A program made the translations under genes and the position numbers. Below the pieces are notes generated by a model. That model had not been told where the DNA came from and searched no databases. It saw only the letters and a program-made list of their open reading frames with translations. Below are positions 35,193-43,862 of a stretch of 64,000 nt of DNA, piece after piece; within the stretch, counting starts at the first letter, position 1; each line of letters begins with the position of its first letter. This stretch comes from Actinoallomurus sp963850195 (GTDB lineage Bacteria; Actinomycetota; Actinomycetes; Streptosporangiales; Streptosporangiaceae): contig CAWKKD010000005.1 in assembly GCA_963850195.1 (NCBI GenBank), forward strand, positions 620,001-684,000, in the 5' to 3' direction.

Positions 35193-36308
35193 TCAGCCGG
35201 GCGCGACGTCAGCGCCGGCGAACCTCGCCTCGGCCACCGCCAGACCGGCGACCGCGCCCAGGAGCAGCGCGGTCCCGGTCAGCGTGGCCGTCGTGAGGTG
35301 TTCGCCGAGCAACGTGACGGCGAGCACGGCGGCGCTCACCGGTTCGATCAGCATGATCACCGACGAGGTGGTGGCCCTGACGACGGCGGCGCCCGCGAAG
35401 TACAGCGGGTACGCCAGCGCCGTCGGCACCGCGGCCACGTACGCCATCAGGCCGAGGATCCGGGCGAGGTCCGCGGTGTGGTGCGGCAGCAGCCCCTCCG
35501 CCACGGCCGGTACCAGCAGGACCAGCGCGCCGACGCCGAAGGCCCACGCGGTCGTGACCGCCGGGTCCTCGTCGCCGTGTTCGCGCCCGCCCCACCGGGT
35601 CAGCAGCGTGGTCGCCGCGTACCCGGCGGCGGACACCAGCGCGAGCGCGACGCCCACGGGCCGTACCGTCCCGCCGTCGTCGCCGAGGCAGAGCACGGCC
35701 AGCCCGCCGAGCGCCCCGGCGACCGCGACCGCACCGCCGACCCCGAGCCGCTCCCCGATGGCCGACCGCGCGCCGACCGCGACCAGCACCGGAGCCGCCC
35801 CGAGCGTGACGATCGTCGCCACCGCGAGCCCGGTCCCGCGCACCGCGCCGAAGTAGGCGGTCTGGAACACCGCGAGCCCGAGACCGGTCACCACCCGCCG
35901 AACGAACCGCCCACGCCACCATGGAGCGCCGGGCCGCAGCGCGAACCCGGAGCGCCGGGCACGGCCACGTAGCCGCGCACCGCCACCGTGCCGAGCACGG
36001 CCGAGCCGCCCGGCGGGACCACCTTGCGCGGCACGGCCGGGCTGCCCGGCGAGGCCGTCTTGCGTGGCGCAGCCGGGCCGGCCGGCAGGGCCGGGTTGCC
36101 GGACACGGCCGCGGCGTCGCCATCGGCGTACCGCTAGCAGCAGGGTCAGCCCGCTGACGTAGCGCCAGAAGGACAGGGCGATCGGTCCGAGGTCACTGGA
36201 CCGGTAGATGAGATCCACCGCGGCCCCCGTGGTACCCCACGTGAGGCCGGCGATGGCCAGACAGAGCATGCCGCGCCCGACGGGCGGGCCGGCGATGATA
36301 CTTGGCAT
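35193..36308 (-). CDS. EamA/DMT-family transporter with basic low-complexity loop
   Basis: A 371-residue drug/metabolite transporter with two EamA halves and ten hydrophobic segments (CLAIAGLTWGTTGAA at the first; VPTALAYPLYFAGAAVV in the second half). Between segments 2 and 3, residues 61-137 form a loop of about 75 residues that is rich in R, G, A and P, with repeated GQPGRAAQGGPAGRLGRA-like units. Family members are usually near 300 residues with a short loop there. The substrate is unknown. ATG 36308 chosen as the start next to the first membrane segment. Seen: membrane pattern and insertion. Confidence 0.85.
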   Translation of the reverse strand: MPSIIAGPPVGRGMLCLAIAGLTWGTTGAAVDLIYRSSDLGPIALSFWRYVSGLTLLLAVRRWRRRGRVRQPGPAGRPGCATQDGLAGQPGRAAQGGPAGRLGRARHGGGARLRGRARRSGFALRPGAPWWRGRFVRRVVTGLGLAVFQTAYFGAVRGTGLAVATIVTLGAAPVLVAVGARSAIGERLGVGGAVAVAGALGGLAVLCLGDDGGTVRPVGVALALVSAAGYAATTLLTRWGGREHGDEDPAVTTAWAFGVGALVLLVPAVAEGLLPHHTADLARILGLMAYVAAVPTALAYPLYFAGAAVVRATTSSVIMLIEPVSAAVLAVTLLGEHLTTATLTGTALLLGAVAGLAVAEARFAGADVAPG

Positions 36309-36581
36309 GTGCGTGCGTTCTCCGCGTCGTGAGGGAAGTGAGCCACGTACGCGGGGCGTGAGGGACCGGCGCGGGGGCTTCATGTCACCCGCGCGGGGAC
36401 CTTGTCTCGACGACCCGCCCTAGCCGACGGGAGGCGCGAGCGCACTCGAACGCATGTCGGCCACCCTAGGCCGTTGGCACCATTCACCACGAACGGGATT
36501 CGCCGGGCCCACCGGGCACACCAGCGGCTCCGCGGCATCGGACACACCACGACCGATCGAACCGACCTGGACGCGCGGGGA

Positions 36582-37235
36582 TCAGCGGTGGAGAGCCACC
36601 TCCAGTGACATCGGGGTCTCCCGAATGTCGGAGGAGGCGAAGTCGGTACGGGCGATCAGCTCTTCGAAGCTCTCGCGCGTGTAGGCGCGTTTGGCCAGCC
36701 AGGAGCGGAGGGTGAACTTCGTGATCGCCCCGCGTACGACGCCGAGGCCCATGCGGGTGACGTCGTCGTTGACCGCTTCGGCGGACACGTCGGGGCGTAG
36801 GTCGACGATCAGGGCCGTGCCGCCGGGTGCCAGTACGCGGCGCATCTCGCGTAGGGCGTCGACGGGGTCGGAGAAGTTCTTGAACGCCGCGCAGCACACG
36901 ATGAAGTCGAAGGCGCCGTCCTCGAACGGCATGGCCGAGGCGTTGCCCTCGCGGAAGTCGGCGTGGACGCCGGCGTCGGCGGCGTTCTCGCGGGCGATCT
37001 CGACGAACGTCGCGCTGACGTCCAGGCCGGTGACGGTGTATCCGTTGCGGGCCAGTTCGATGGACAGGTAGCCGGGTCCGGGCGCGACCTCCAGGATCCG
37101 GGCGCCGGCGGGCGCGTGCTCGGCGACCAGCCCGGCCTGCTCCTCGTAGCGCGCCAGGTCCTTCCCGGTGCCGGTCGCGTACCAGCGGGCGATCGGGCCC
37201 TCCATCCCGACGCCCTTGTATCCCTTGCCGCCCAT
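36582..37235 (-). CDS. Class I SAM-dependent methyltransferase
   Basis: A 217-residue methyltransferase with the SAM site ILEVAPGPGYLSIEL, the acidic residue at the end of strand 2 (TVTGLDVS) and the post-core YR-like region. Type 11 fold; the substrate cannot be inferred. Start ATG 37235 with GGAGGT eight bases upstream. A 9-bp inverted repeat (37268-37303) lies in its promoter and an IclR remnant ends inside that repeat. Seen: motifs and operator-like repeat. Confidence 0.9.
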   Translation of the reverse strand: MGGKGYKGVGMEGPIARWYATGTGKDLARYEEQAGLVAEHAPAGARILEVAPGPGYLSIELARNGYTVTGLDVSATFVEIARENAADAGVHADFREGNASAMPFEDGAFDFIVCCAAFKNFSDPVDALREMRRVLAPGGTALIVDLRPDVSAEAVNDDVTRMGLGVVRGAITKFTLRSWLAKRAYTRESFEELIARTDFASSDIRETPMSLEVALHR

Positions 37236-37267
37236 GCGTGTGACCTCCGAAGTCGACTGACTGGTCA

Positions 37268-37303
37268 CGATACATCGCGTTTGCGTTACGTCAAGATGTA
37301 TCG
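37268..37303. promoter_or_regulatory. Inverted repeat upstream of methyltransferase
   Basis: CGATACATC (37268-37276) and GATGTATCG (37295-37303) are exact inverted copies, 18 bp apart, in an AT-richer spot just upstream of the methyltransferase gene. This fits a dimeric regulator site, for example a TetR or MarR protein; no such gene is adjacent. Confidence 0.55.
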
Positions 37304-37890
37304 CGATTGAGGTCGTCCAGCGCGGCGGCGTACACGTGCAGGGCCAGGCCCTGGCCCCAGGGCTGGATCCGGTCGTGGCGGATCACCGAGTAGCCGAACG
37401 GCACGAGCTGGAGCACCGTGCCCGCGCCCACGCTGAACGCGCACACGGGCCGGCCCTGGTGGTCACGGACCGCCGCGCCGAGACAGAGCACGCCAGGCTC
37501 GTTCTCGACGTCGTCGACGGCGTAACCGCGTCCGCGGATCTCATCCAGCTCGCGCCGCGGGCGAGCGGTGTCGGTGATGGTGTTCGGGGTCAGGCCCGGC
37601 AGCTCCAGCCGCTCGAGCAGCGCGTCGAGCTCGTCCGTCGGCAGGGCCGCAAGGTAGGCCTTGCCGAGCGAGGTGGAGTGCAGGTGGCGCCGGGCGCCGA
37701 GCAGCGGCCGCATCGCGATGTGCTCGTGGAGGAGGTAGACCATCTCGTCGCCGTCGCGCATCGCGAGCATCGCGGACTCCCCCAGCTCGTGGGCGAGGTC
37801 CCGGAAGTGCGCCTGTGCGGCGGCCACCGGGTCGAGCGGCGCGGCGGGCGGCAGGCGGTGTCGCGTGCGGGTTTCGGTCGGGGTTTCGGG
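37291..37890 (-). pseudogene. IclR-family regulator remnant, DNA-binding domain missing
   Basis: The frame from GTG 37827 encodes 178 residues that match the IclR effector-binding domain (AHFRDLAHELGESAMLAMRDGDEMVYL through to the family end). IclR proteins are about 250 residues with an N-terminal winged helix of about 70 residues. Only about 20 in-frame residues of IclR-like linker (to about 37890) can be read upstream, and no helix-turn-helix is found in any frame. It is most likely a truncated, inactive gene; an effector-only protein made from the GTG remains possible. Seen: truncation. Confidence 0.7.
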
Positions 37891-37902
37891 CGGATAGTGA
37901 CG

Positions 37903-38336
37903 TCATCTTGATGTCCCAACGACCCGTTCAGCGGGACGCCGTCCTATTGATTGGGATGCAAAGTAGGACAGTCACAATTAAGCAGTCAATAGCCGGTGAC
38001 AGTGGGATACGTGGGGCAGCATGGCGATAGGCCTGCTTCTTGCCCTCTGCTCCGAGCCGATTTACGCTGGTGAGAGCTGTAGACATTCGTGACTCAGCCG
38101 CTGCTCCAGACCCTCGGTGGCTCCCAGACGGATAGGTGCCGAGCGGACGGAGCGAGATTGTGGGCGGCTTTCGGCCGTCATTGGTGGACCATGCCGATGA
38201 CACGGCGTGTCCGGCGCGCCCGAGCGCCGACGCACTGAAGAGATCATCTCTGGAGAACGCGGGCACGACTCCGCCGGACCAGACCTCACTCGTATCCCGC
38301 CCACCGGACGGGACGGCATCCGACGAGCGGCGGGCC
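37903..38336. other. Intergenic region before response regulator
   Basis: About 430 bp with no convincing gene. The part 37945-38060 is AT-richer and may hold the promoter of the response regulator. The response-regulator frame stays open back to a GTG at 38136, so its start could lie in this region. Confidence 0.45.
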
Positions 38337-38783
38337 GTGAACGAGAACGAGCACTGCCCCAAGGGGACCGGGCGGCTGCGCTGCCTGATCGTCGATGACG
38401 ACTACGACTACGCCGAGATCGCCCGCGACCTCCTCGAGGCGGAAGGGATCTCCGTGGTCGGGGTGGCGACGACCGGCGCCCAGGCGCTGCGTCTGCTCCC
38501 GGACCTGTGGCCCGACATCGCGCTGATCGACTTCGTCCTCGGCGACGACAACGGCCTCGAGCTGATCGCCCGGATCGACCGCGCGGGCCTGACGAGAGAA
38601 ACGATCATGGTCATGTGCTCGACGTACGCCGAGGACGACATCGTCGACGCGGTCGCACCGGGTCTCAAGGTCAACTTTCTGACGAAGGCGGACCTGTCAG
38701 GCCACGCGATCCGGAACATCCACGGCAACGGGAACCACGGAAATGGCAACGGCAACGGCCACCGCGGCACTCACGGCGCCTGA
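38337..38783 (+). CDS. Stand-alone response-regulator receiver protein
   Basis: A 148-residue single receiver domain. LIVDDDYDY holds the acidic pocket, ALIDFVLGDDNG holds the phosphoryl-accepting aspartate, and NFLTKADLSG the conserved lysine. There is no output domain. After the receiver comes a Gly/Asn/His tail (HGNGNHGNGNGNGHRG). The GTG at 38337 is taken as start, directly before the receiver; GTG 38136 would add 67 non-conserved residues. It converges on the GAF-ANTAR gene with a 13-bp tail overlap. It probably acts by protein contact, perhaps in the same signalling set as the two ANTAR proteins. No kinase is next to it. Confidence 0.82.
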   Translation: MNENEHCPKGTGRLRCLIVDDDYDYAEIARDLLEAEGISVVGVATTGAQALRLLPDLWPDIALIDFVLGDDNGLELIARIDRAGLTRETIMVMCSTYAEDDIVDAVAPGLKVNFLTKADLSGHAIRNIHGNGNHGNGNGNGHRGTHGA

Positions 38784-39517
38784 AGGACCCGCCGGGCCAC
38801 GTGCTCGTCGTTGACCACCGCCCGTGCCAGCTGGCTGAGCAGGAGGTTGTGGGCGCGAGCGTGGGCCCGCATCCGGCCGAAGGCCTCGTCGACGTCGATC
38901 TGGCCGTGGTACGCGAGTGCGCCCTTGGCCTGCTCGATGATGACACGGCTGTTCAGCGCCCCCTGGAGCTGCTCGACGACCGTCTCGCTCCGGGCCAGCG
39001 CTCGCTGCTGGAGGATGGCGATGGTCGCGATGTCGGCCAGCGCCTGCCCCAGCGCCAGATCGCCCCCGGACAACGGGGTGGTTCCGGCCAGGAACAGGTT
39101 CAGCGCGCCGATCGTCTGGTCGCGCAGCAGCATCGGCAGCGCGTGCACGGTGTGGAAGCCCTGTTCTTCGGCCTCCTCCACGAATCCCGGCCACCGGTCG
39201 CGCCATCGGGACAGGTCCGCCGCGGTGACCGGCCGGCCGCTGTTGAAGCAGTCCAGGCAGGGACCATGGCTCTCGCCCTGGAGCTGGAACAGCTCCACCA
39301 CCCTCGCCTGCTCGCTGGATGAGGCGAGCAGGCCGAGTCTGCCCTGCCCATCGGTGAGAAGCATGCCCACCGCCTCGACCTCCAGCAGTTCGGCGCAGTG
39401 GGTCGTCAGACGATGTGCGAGGTCGACGACGTCGTAGTTCGCCACCAACGTGTCGGCGATGTCGATGAAGGCGGCAGCCAGCGCCGGTTCCCCCCTCTGC
39501 TGCGTTCGCGTTGTCAT
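38771..39517 (-). CDS. GAF-ANTAR RNA-binding antiterminator
   Basis: A 248-residue protein with an N-terminal GAF domain (about 15-165, with the SSSEQARVVELFQLQGESHG segment typical of this actinobacterial group) and a C-terminal ANTAR domain (about 180-240, with IIEQAKGALAYHGQIDVDEAF). ANTAR domains bind paired hairpins in mRNA leaders and stop termination. The ligand of the GAF domain is unknown. Second of two GAF-ANTAR genes in a row, 32 bp apart. Confidence 0.92.
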   Translation of the reverse strand: MTTRTQQRGEPALAAAFIDIADTLVANYDVVDLAHRLTTHCAELLEVEAVGMLLTDGQGRLGLLASSSEQARVVELFQLQGESHGPCLDCFNSGRPVTAADLSRWRDRWPGFVEEAEEQGFHTVHALPMLLRDQTIGALNLFLAGTTPLSGGDLALGQALADIATIAILQQRALARSETVVEQLQGALNSRVIIEQAKGALAYHGQIDVDEAFGRMRAHARAHNLLLSQLARAVVNDEHVARRVLQAP

Positions 39518-39549
39518 GTCTCCCCCTTGCCGCGAAGATTCGCCTTCGC

Positions 39550-40263
39550 TCAGTCCTCCTGGAGCACGTCCAGCCGACGGCCCAGCACGTCCTTGGCCAC
39601 CGACTCCAGCGGCCTCGCGTTACGGAAGGCGTACGCGCGCAGCCGGGCCAGGACGTCGGCGACCGGCATGTGGTGCTTCGCGGCCAGCGCCCCGACGGCC
39701 TGGTGGACCACCGCGTGCGTACGCGAGGACAGCCCGAACAGGTCGAGTTCTTGTTCCGATCCGGCCCTGAGCCCGATGAGGGCCATCATCACGGCGTCGG
39801 TCACCGCCAGGGTCTCCGCCGTCGCCTCCAGCGGCCCCGCCCTGATCCGGTAGCAGTCCAGGACGCCGATCCCCAGGACACCGATCATGAGCGGGAACGC
39901 GAACAACGCGCCCACGCCGACGGCCTGCGCCTCACGGGTGAACATCGGCCAGCGTGCACACGCCTCGATATCGAGCAAGTCCGGTACGAGCACGGGCCGG
40001 GCATCGGTGAACGCCGAGACACACGGGCCCTCACCCAGGTCGAACTGCAACTCCTCGATCTGGGCCCCGATCTCGTCGCTGGCCCCCAGCAGCGCGCGGT
40101 TGCTGGTGGGCCGGTCTTCCGTCATCAGTGACAGACCTACCCCGTCAACGGGCAGGGCAGCAGCGCACGCCGTGCACAACCTCTCGGGAAAGTCCGTGGT
40201 TGCCGCGGGGTCGGCCACGATCGCCGCCAACGCCCCCGCCAGCCGAACGCGATCAACAGCCAT
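39550..40263 (-). CDS. GAF-ANTAR RNA-binding antiterminator
   Basis: A 237-residue paralogue of the neighbouring gene: GAF domain (about 10-155, with LGEGPCVSAF) and ANTAR domain (about 170-230, with VVHQAVGALAAKHHMPVADV). Likely in one operon with it. Roles in stress or nutrient signalling are known for the family; the target RNA here is not visible. Seen: two domains and tandem order. Confidence 0.92.
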   Translation of the reverse strand: MAVDRVRLAGALAAIVADPAATTDFPERLCTACAAALPVDGVGLSLMTEDRPTSNRALLGASDEIGAQIEELQFDLGEGPCVSAFTDARPVLVPDLLDIEACARWPMFTREAQAVGVGALFAFPLMIGVLGIGVLDCYRIRAGPLEATAETLAVTDAVMMALIGLRAGSEQELDLFGLSSRTHAVVHQAVGALAAKHHMPVADVLARLRAYAFRNARPLESVAKDVLGRRLDVLQED

Positions 40264-40404
40264 GACACAGGAACCGCCAACCGTCGCATTGCGACATCGG
40301 GTGGCAGCCGGCTACGCCACGAGCGTCTGGATGAACGCATCCGACTCTCTTTTATCTCTTTCAGACTACCCCTGTGACCTGCACGGACACCCTCAGGCGG
40401 GGTG

Positions 40405-41157
40405 TCAGGTGGTCTTGTGCACGGTGGTGCGCAGATCACCTCGGTTGATCTCCAGAATCGTGCCGTTGCCGAGGACCTCCCACTCGGGCGAGGGCTGCTC
40501 CCACCCGTTGGAGGCGACGAGCACGCTGTCCTTCCCGGGCCGGAACCGGAGGACGTACGAGTCGACGTCCTCGCCGTTGGCCTTGATCACCTTCTCGTCG
40601 TAGTACGCGAACGCGTAGAGGGCCTGGTGGGTCAGGAGCAGCGCGTTCAGCGAGATGATCTCGGCCACCTCGGAGATCCGCGCGGCCGCACGCGCGAGGG
40701 CCAGCACCGGACCGCTGTGGCGCATCTCGGCCAGGACCAGGCCGAAGTAGCGCTCACTGTCGGTGTCTCCGTCACAGGCGCGGCCGGAGCTCTCCTCGAG
40801 CAGGGCGTCGACCGCCGCGCGCGGCGAGAAGTAGCCGTTGTGCGCGAAGGACACACTGCCGGCACCGAACGGATGCGTGTTGGTCGCGGTGTTGGCCATG
40901 CCGACGGAGGCCTTGCGCAGGTGCAGGATGGCCGCCTGCGTCTGGGCCGCGTTGACGGCCGCGCGGAACGCCGGGCTGTCGCCCGCGACCTCGGGCGCCT
41001 TGTCGACCACGAGATCGTCCGCGTCGTCCCAGTATGCGACGCCCCACCCGTCGCAGTGGTGCGAGCTCAGCGCGGTGAACGGCGCCAGCTCCCCGGCGAT
41101 CAGTTCGGCCAGGGGCCGGGCCGGCTCCGTCGACATCACGCCGAGCAGTCGACACAT
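40405..41157 (-). CDS. Class II glutamine amidotransferase (EgtC/YafJ-like)
   Basis: A 250-residue class II amidotransferase. The ATG at 41157 places the catalytic cysteine at position 2 (MCRLLG), which decides the start over an ATG three codons earlier. Further family motifs: HCDGWGVAYW, HLRKAS and THPF...SFAHNGY. Enzymes of this stand-alone group hydrolyse glutamine or gamma-glutamyl amides; EgtC removes glutamate in ergothioneine formation. It is the last gene behind an amino-acid ABC importer, 79 bp after a permease gene, which suggests it cleaves an imported gamma-glutamyl compound. A short hairpin (40386-40406) overlaps its stop codon. Seen: motifs and order. Inferred: substrate. Confidence 0.88.
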   Translation of the reverse strand: MCRLLGVMSTEPARPLAELIAGELAPFTALSSHHCDGWGVAYWDDADDLVVDKAPEVAGDSPAFRAAVNAAQTQAAILHLRKASVGMANTATNTHPFGAGSVSFAHNGYFSPRAAVDALLEESSGRACDGDTDSERYFGLVLAEMRHSGPVLALARAAARISEVAEIISLNALLLTHQALYAFAYYDEKVIKANGEDVDSYVLRFRPGKDSVLVASNGWEQPSPEWEVLGNGTILEINRGDLRTTVHKTT

Positions 41158-41236
41158 GTGGTCCATCTCCGATCAGGTGTTCCACCGGCCCCCGATGGAC
41201 CGGCGTCGCGGTGAGGTGTCAGTGCGGTCAGTGCGG

Positions 41237-42127
41237 TCAGTGCAGGAGGGTCGCCGACGCCGGCTGCTCGTCCGCCCCGGCGGCGAGCTCCGAGGCCTCG
41301 TCGAGGACCACGGCGCCGACGGTCTTGCGGCCACGCGCCAGACGGCGCTGAAGTGCCGAGGCGAGCTGGGACAACGCGAAGTTGATCAGCACGTAGACGA
41401 CGGCGATGACGACGTACGTCTGGACCAGCAGGTGCGTGTAGACGGTCAGGTTGTTGCCCTGCTTCATCAGCTCCGGGTAGCTGACGACGTAGCCGAGGGT
41501 GCTGTCCTTGAGCAGGCTCACGAGCTGCGCGACCAGCGCGGGCACGACGAGGCGTACGGCCTGCGGGAACACCACGATCCGCATCGACTGCCAGTAGGTC
41601 ATCCCGACCGACAGGGCGGCCTCGGACTGGCCACGGTCCAGCGCGTTGATGCCGGCGCGGAACACCTCGGCGAGCACGGCGCCGTTCACCAGCACGATCG
41701 GGACGACGAGCTTCCAGAAGATCGGCAGGTTGATGCCCTCGGGCGGCAGCGCCAGCAGGAAGGCGTAGATCAGCAGGAGCAGGGGCACCGCGCGGAACAG
41801 CTCGATGTAGCCGGTCGCGAGGTAGCGCGTCACGCGGTTCTTGGCCAGCCGCATCAGGGCGAGGATCGCGCCGAGCGGGAACGCCAGCACCGCTGACGCG
41901 GCGGTGGCCTTCAGCGTGCCCTCGAGCCCCTGCCACAGGAACCGGATATAGGAGACCTGGGCGAAGGGCTGCCAACGGTCTGCCGCGAGCTGGCCGTTCG
42001 CGGCGAAGGTCCGCAGCGCGAGCGCGACGACGCCCGCCATGACGAGGAGCGCCAGGACGGTCGCGTAGCGGCTACGCCGCAGCCCGCGCGGGCCCTGGGC
42101 GTCGAACAGGACGCGTTCGGCGCTCAT
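41237..42127 (-). CDS. Polar amino acid ABC transporter permease
   Basis: A 296-residue inner-membrane permease of the His/Glu/Gln group. It has five to six hydrophobic segments and the EAA loop near residue 205 (GQSEAALSVGMTYWQSMRIVVFPQA). The C-terminal about 45 residues are polar. ATGA-type overlap with the other permease. It resembles GluD-type subunits of actinobacterial glutamate importers. No ATPase gene (GluA type) lies in this operon. Seen: motifs and order. Confidence 0.92.
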   Translation of the reverse strand: MSAERVLFDAQGPRGLRRSRYATVLALLVMAGVVALALRTFAANGQLAADRWQPFAQVSYIRFLWQGLEGTLKATAASAVLAFPLGAILALMRLAKNRVTRYLATGYIELFRAVPLLLLIYAFLLALPPEGINLPIFWKLVVPIVLVNGAVLAEVFRAGINALDRGQSEAALSVGMTYWQSMRIVVFPQAVRLVVPALVAQLVSLLKDSTLGYVVSYPELMKQGNNLTVYTHLLVQTYVVIAVVYVLINFALSQLASALQRRLARGRKTVGAVVLDEASELAAGADEQPASATLLH

Positions 42128-42768
42128 CGGCGGATCACCAGCCGTCGCTCGAGCCAGCCGCCGAGCCCGCCGCCGGTCAGCGCGAGGACGAGGTACAGCG
42201 CGCCGGCCACCAGGAACGACCCGACGGCCTCGGCGTACTGCAGGTTGAGCTGCTGGGTACGGTTCGTCAGCTCACCGACGCCCACGGCGGCGGCCAGCGA
42301 CGAGCTGAGCGCGACGCCGATGAAGACGTTGACGAGCGGCTGGACCATCGTGCGGAACGCCTGCGGCAGGATCACGTTCCGCAGCGACTGGACGAACGTC
42401 AGCCCGATCGCGCGGGCCGCCTCGGCCTGGCCCACCGGGACCGTGTTGATGCCGGCCCGCATCGCCTCGCACACGAACGCCGCGCCGGACAGCGCCAGGC
42501 AGATCGCGGCCGAGGTGAACAGCGAGTAGGTCACGCCGACGTCGGGCAGCCCGAACACCACGAGGACGATCAGGGCCAGCAGCGGGATGTTGCGGAAGAA
42601 CTCCACGTAGACCGCGCCGAACACGCGCAACGGCAGGACCGGGACCACCCGGAAGATCGCCAGCAGGGTGCCGAGCACCACCGCGCCCGAGAAGCCGAGC
42701 GCGGTGAGCTCGAGGGTGACGCCGAACCCGGCGAGCAGGTCGCCGAAGTGGGCCAGGATGATGTGCAT
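42124..42768 (-). CDS. Polar amino acid ABC transporter permease
   Basis: A 214-residue permease of the same family with the EAA loop GQAEAARAIGLTFVQSLRNVILPQA. ATG 42768 is chosen because the longer frame runs through the binding-protein gene and TGAGG lies just upstream; the binding-protein stop is 9 bp before. GluC-like. It pairs with the permease downstream to form the channel. Confidence 0.9.
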   Translation of the reverse strand: MHIILAHFGDLLAGFGVTLELTALGFSGAVVLGTLLAIFRVVPVLPLRVFGAVYVEFFRNIPLLALIVLVVFGLPDVGVTYSLFTSAAICLALSGAAFVCEAMRAGINTVPVGQAEAARAIGLTFVQSLRNVILPQAFRTMVQPLVNVFIGVALSSSLAAAVGVGELTNRTQQLNLQYAEAVGSFLVAGALYLVLALTGGGLGGWLERRLVIRR

Positions 42769-42776
42769 CGTGGACC

Positions 42777-43748
42777 TCAGGAACCCTCGGCCGAGCCGAT
42801 CGTCGGCGGCTTGGGCGCGTCGCCGCTGACCACAGTGCCGATCGTGGCCTTCCAGAGCTTGGCCCACGAGCCGTCGGCGTAGATCTTGTTCAGCCAGTCG
42901 TTCACGAACTTCTTGGCGGCGGCGTCGTCGTGCGGCAGCCCGATCCCGTACGGCTCCTGGGTGAAGGGCTGGCCGACGACCTTGACGGCCTTGTTCGTGC
43001 TCGCGTCGCTGATCAGGATGCCCTGGTCGAGCACGTACGCCTCGGCGCGGCCCTGCTGGACGGCGGCCACGCACTGCGCGTCCTCCTGGAACAGCAGCAC
43101 CTTCGCCTGCGGCGCGAACTTCTTCAGCGCGAGGGACGCGGTGGAGTTGCTCTCGGTCGCCACGGTCTTGCCGTTCAGGTCCGCGACCTTGGTGATCGCG
43201 CTGTTGTCCTTCTTGACCATGATCGCGTCGCCGGACTCGTAGTACGGTCCGGCGAACGCCACCTTCTTGGCGCGCGGCGGCGTGATCGTGTACGTCGCGA
43301 AGACCGTGTCCACGGTGTCGTTCTGGATCAGCTTCTCGCGGGTGTCGACCGTCGTGATCGTCAGCTTGCTCAGCGACGGGACGTCGGACTTGCCGGTGAT
43401 GTAGTGGGCCAGCATCTGGGACAGGCCCGCGTCGAAGCCGGTGAGCCGGCCGGAGACCGGGTCCTTGATCGAGAACAGCGGCCCGGCGTCGGTACCACCG
43501 ACGCGCAGGTAGCCGCGCTGCTTGATCTTGCCCGCCCACGAACCGGACGGCATCGAGGCCGCGTCCGCGACCGGGGACCCGGTGATGATCGCGTCGTAGC
43601 CCTTCGCGTCACCGCCGCCGGAACCGGGCAGCGCGGGCGCGCCCTTCGAGTCGCCGCACGCGGAGGTAGCCGCGAGTGTCGTCGCGAGGACCCCGGTGAC
43701 GACGAACGACCTGCTGCGCCGATGGCGGGTATGGGTGAGTGGACGCAT
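42777..43748 (-). CDS. Amino acid ABC transporter substrate-binding lipoprotein
   Basis: A 323-residue binding protein with an N-terminal export signal (RRSRSFVVTGVLATTLAATSAC) ending in a likely lipobox cysteine at about residue 31, then a Gly/Pro-rich spacer and a type 2 periplasmic binding fold (KIKQRGYLRVGG, GFDAGLSQMLA). It is anchored outside the cell and is GluB-like, so glutamate or a related amino acid or amide is likely. ATG 43748 follows AGGAGATACCG. First gene of the four-gene operon, divergent to a LysR gene. Seen: signal, fold. Inferred: ligand. Confidence 0.92.
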   Translation of the reverse strand: MRPLTHTRHRRSRSFVVTGVLATTLAATSACGDSKGAPALPGSGGGDAKGYDAIITGSPVADAASMPSGSWAGKIKQRGYLRVGGTDAGPLFSIKDPVSGRLTGFDAGLSQMLAHYITGKSDVPSLSKLTITTVDTREKLIQNDTVDTVFATYTITPPRAKKVAFAGPYYESGDAIMVKKDNSAITKVADLNGKTVATESNSTASLALKKFAPQAKVLLFQEDAQCVAAVQQGRAEAYVLDQGILISDASTNKAVKVVGQPFTQEPYGIGLPHDDAAAKKFVNDWLNKIYADGSWAKLWKATIGTVVSGDAPKPPTIGSAEGS

Positions 43749-43862
43749 CGGTATCTCCTGGTACGGCCTCGTTGGCATTGGCGGAGAGCGTAGGAGGCCA
43801 CCCATCTGAAAGACCAATAGAAAGTTCCGGTCCGACACCAAAATGGGGTTTATGGTTGGCGG

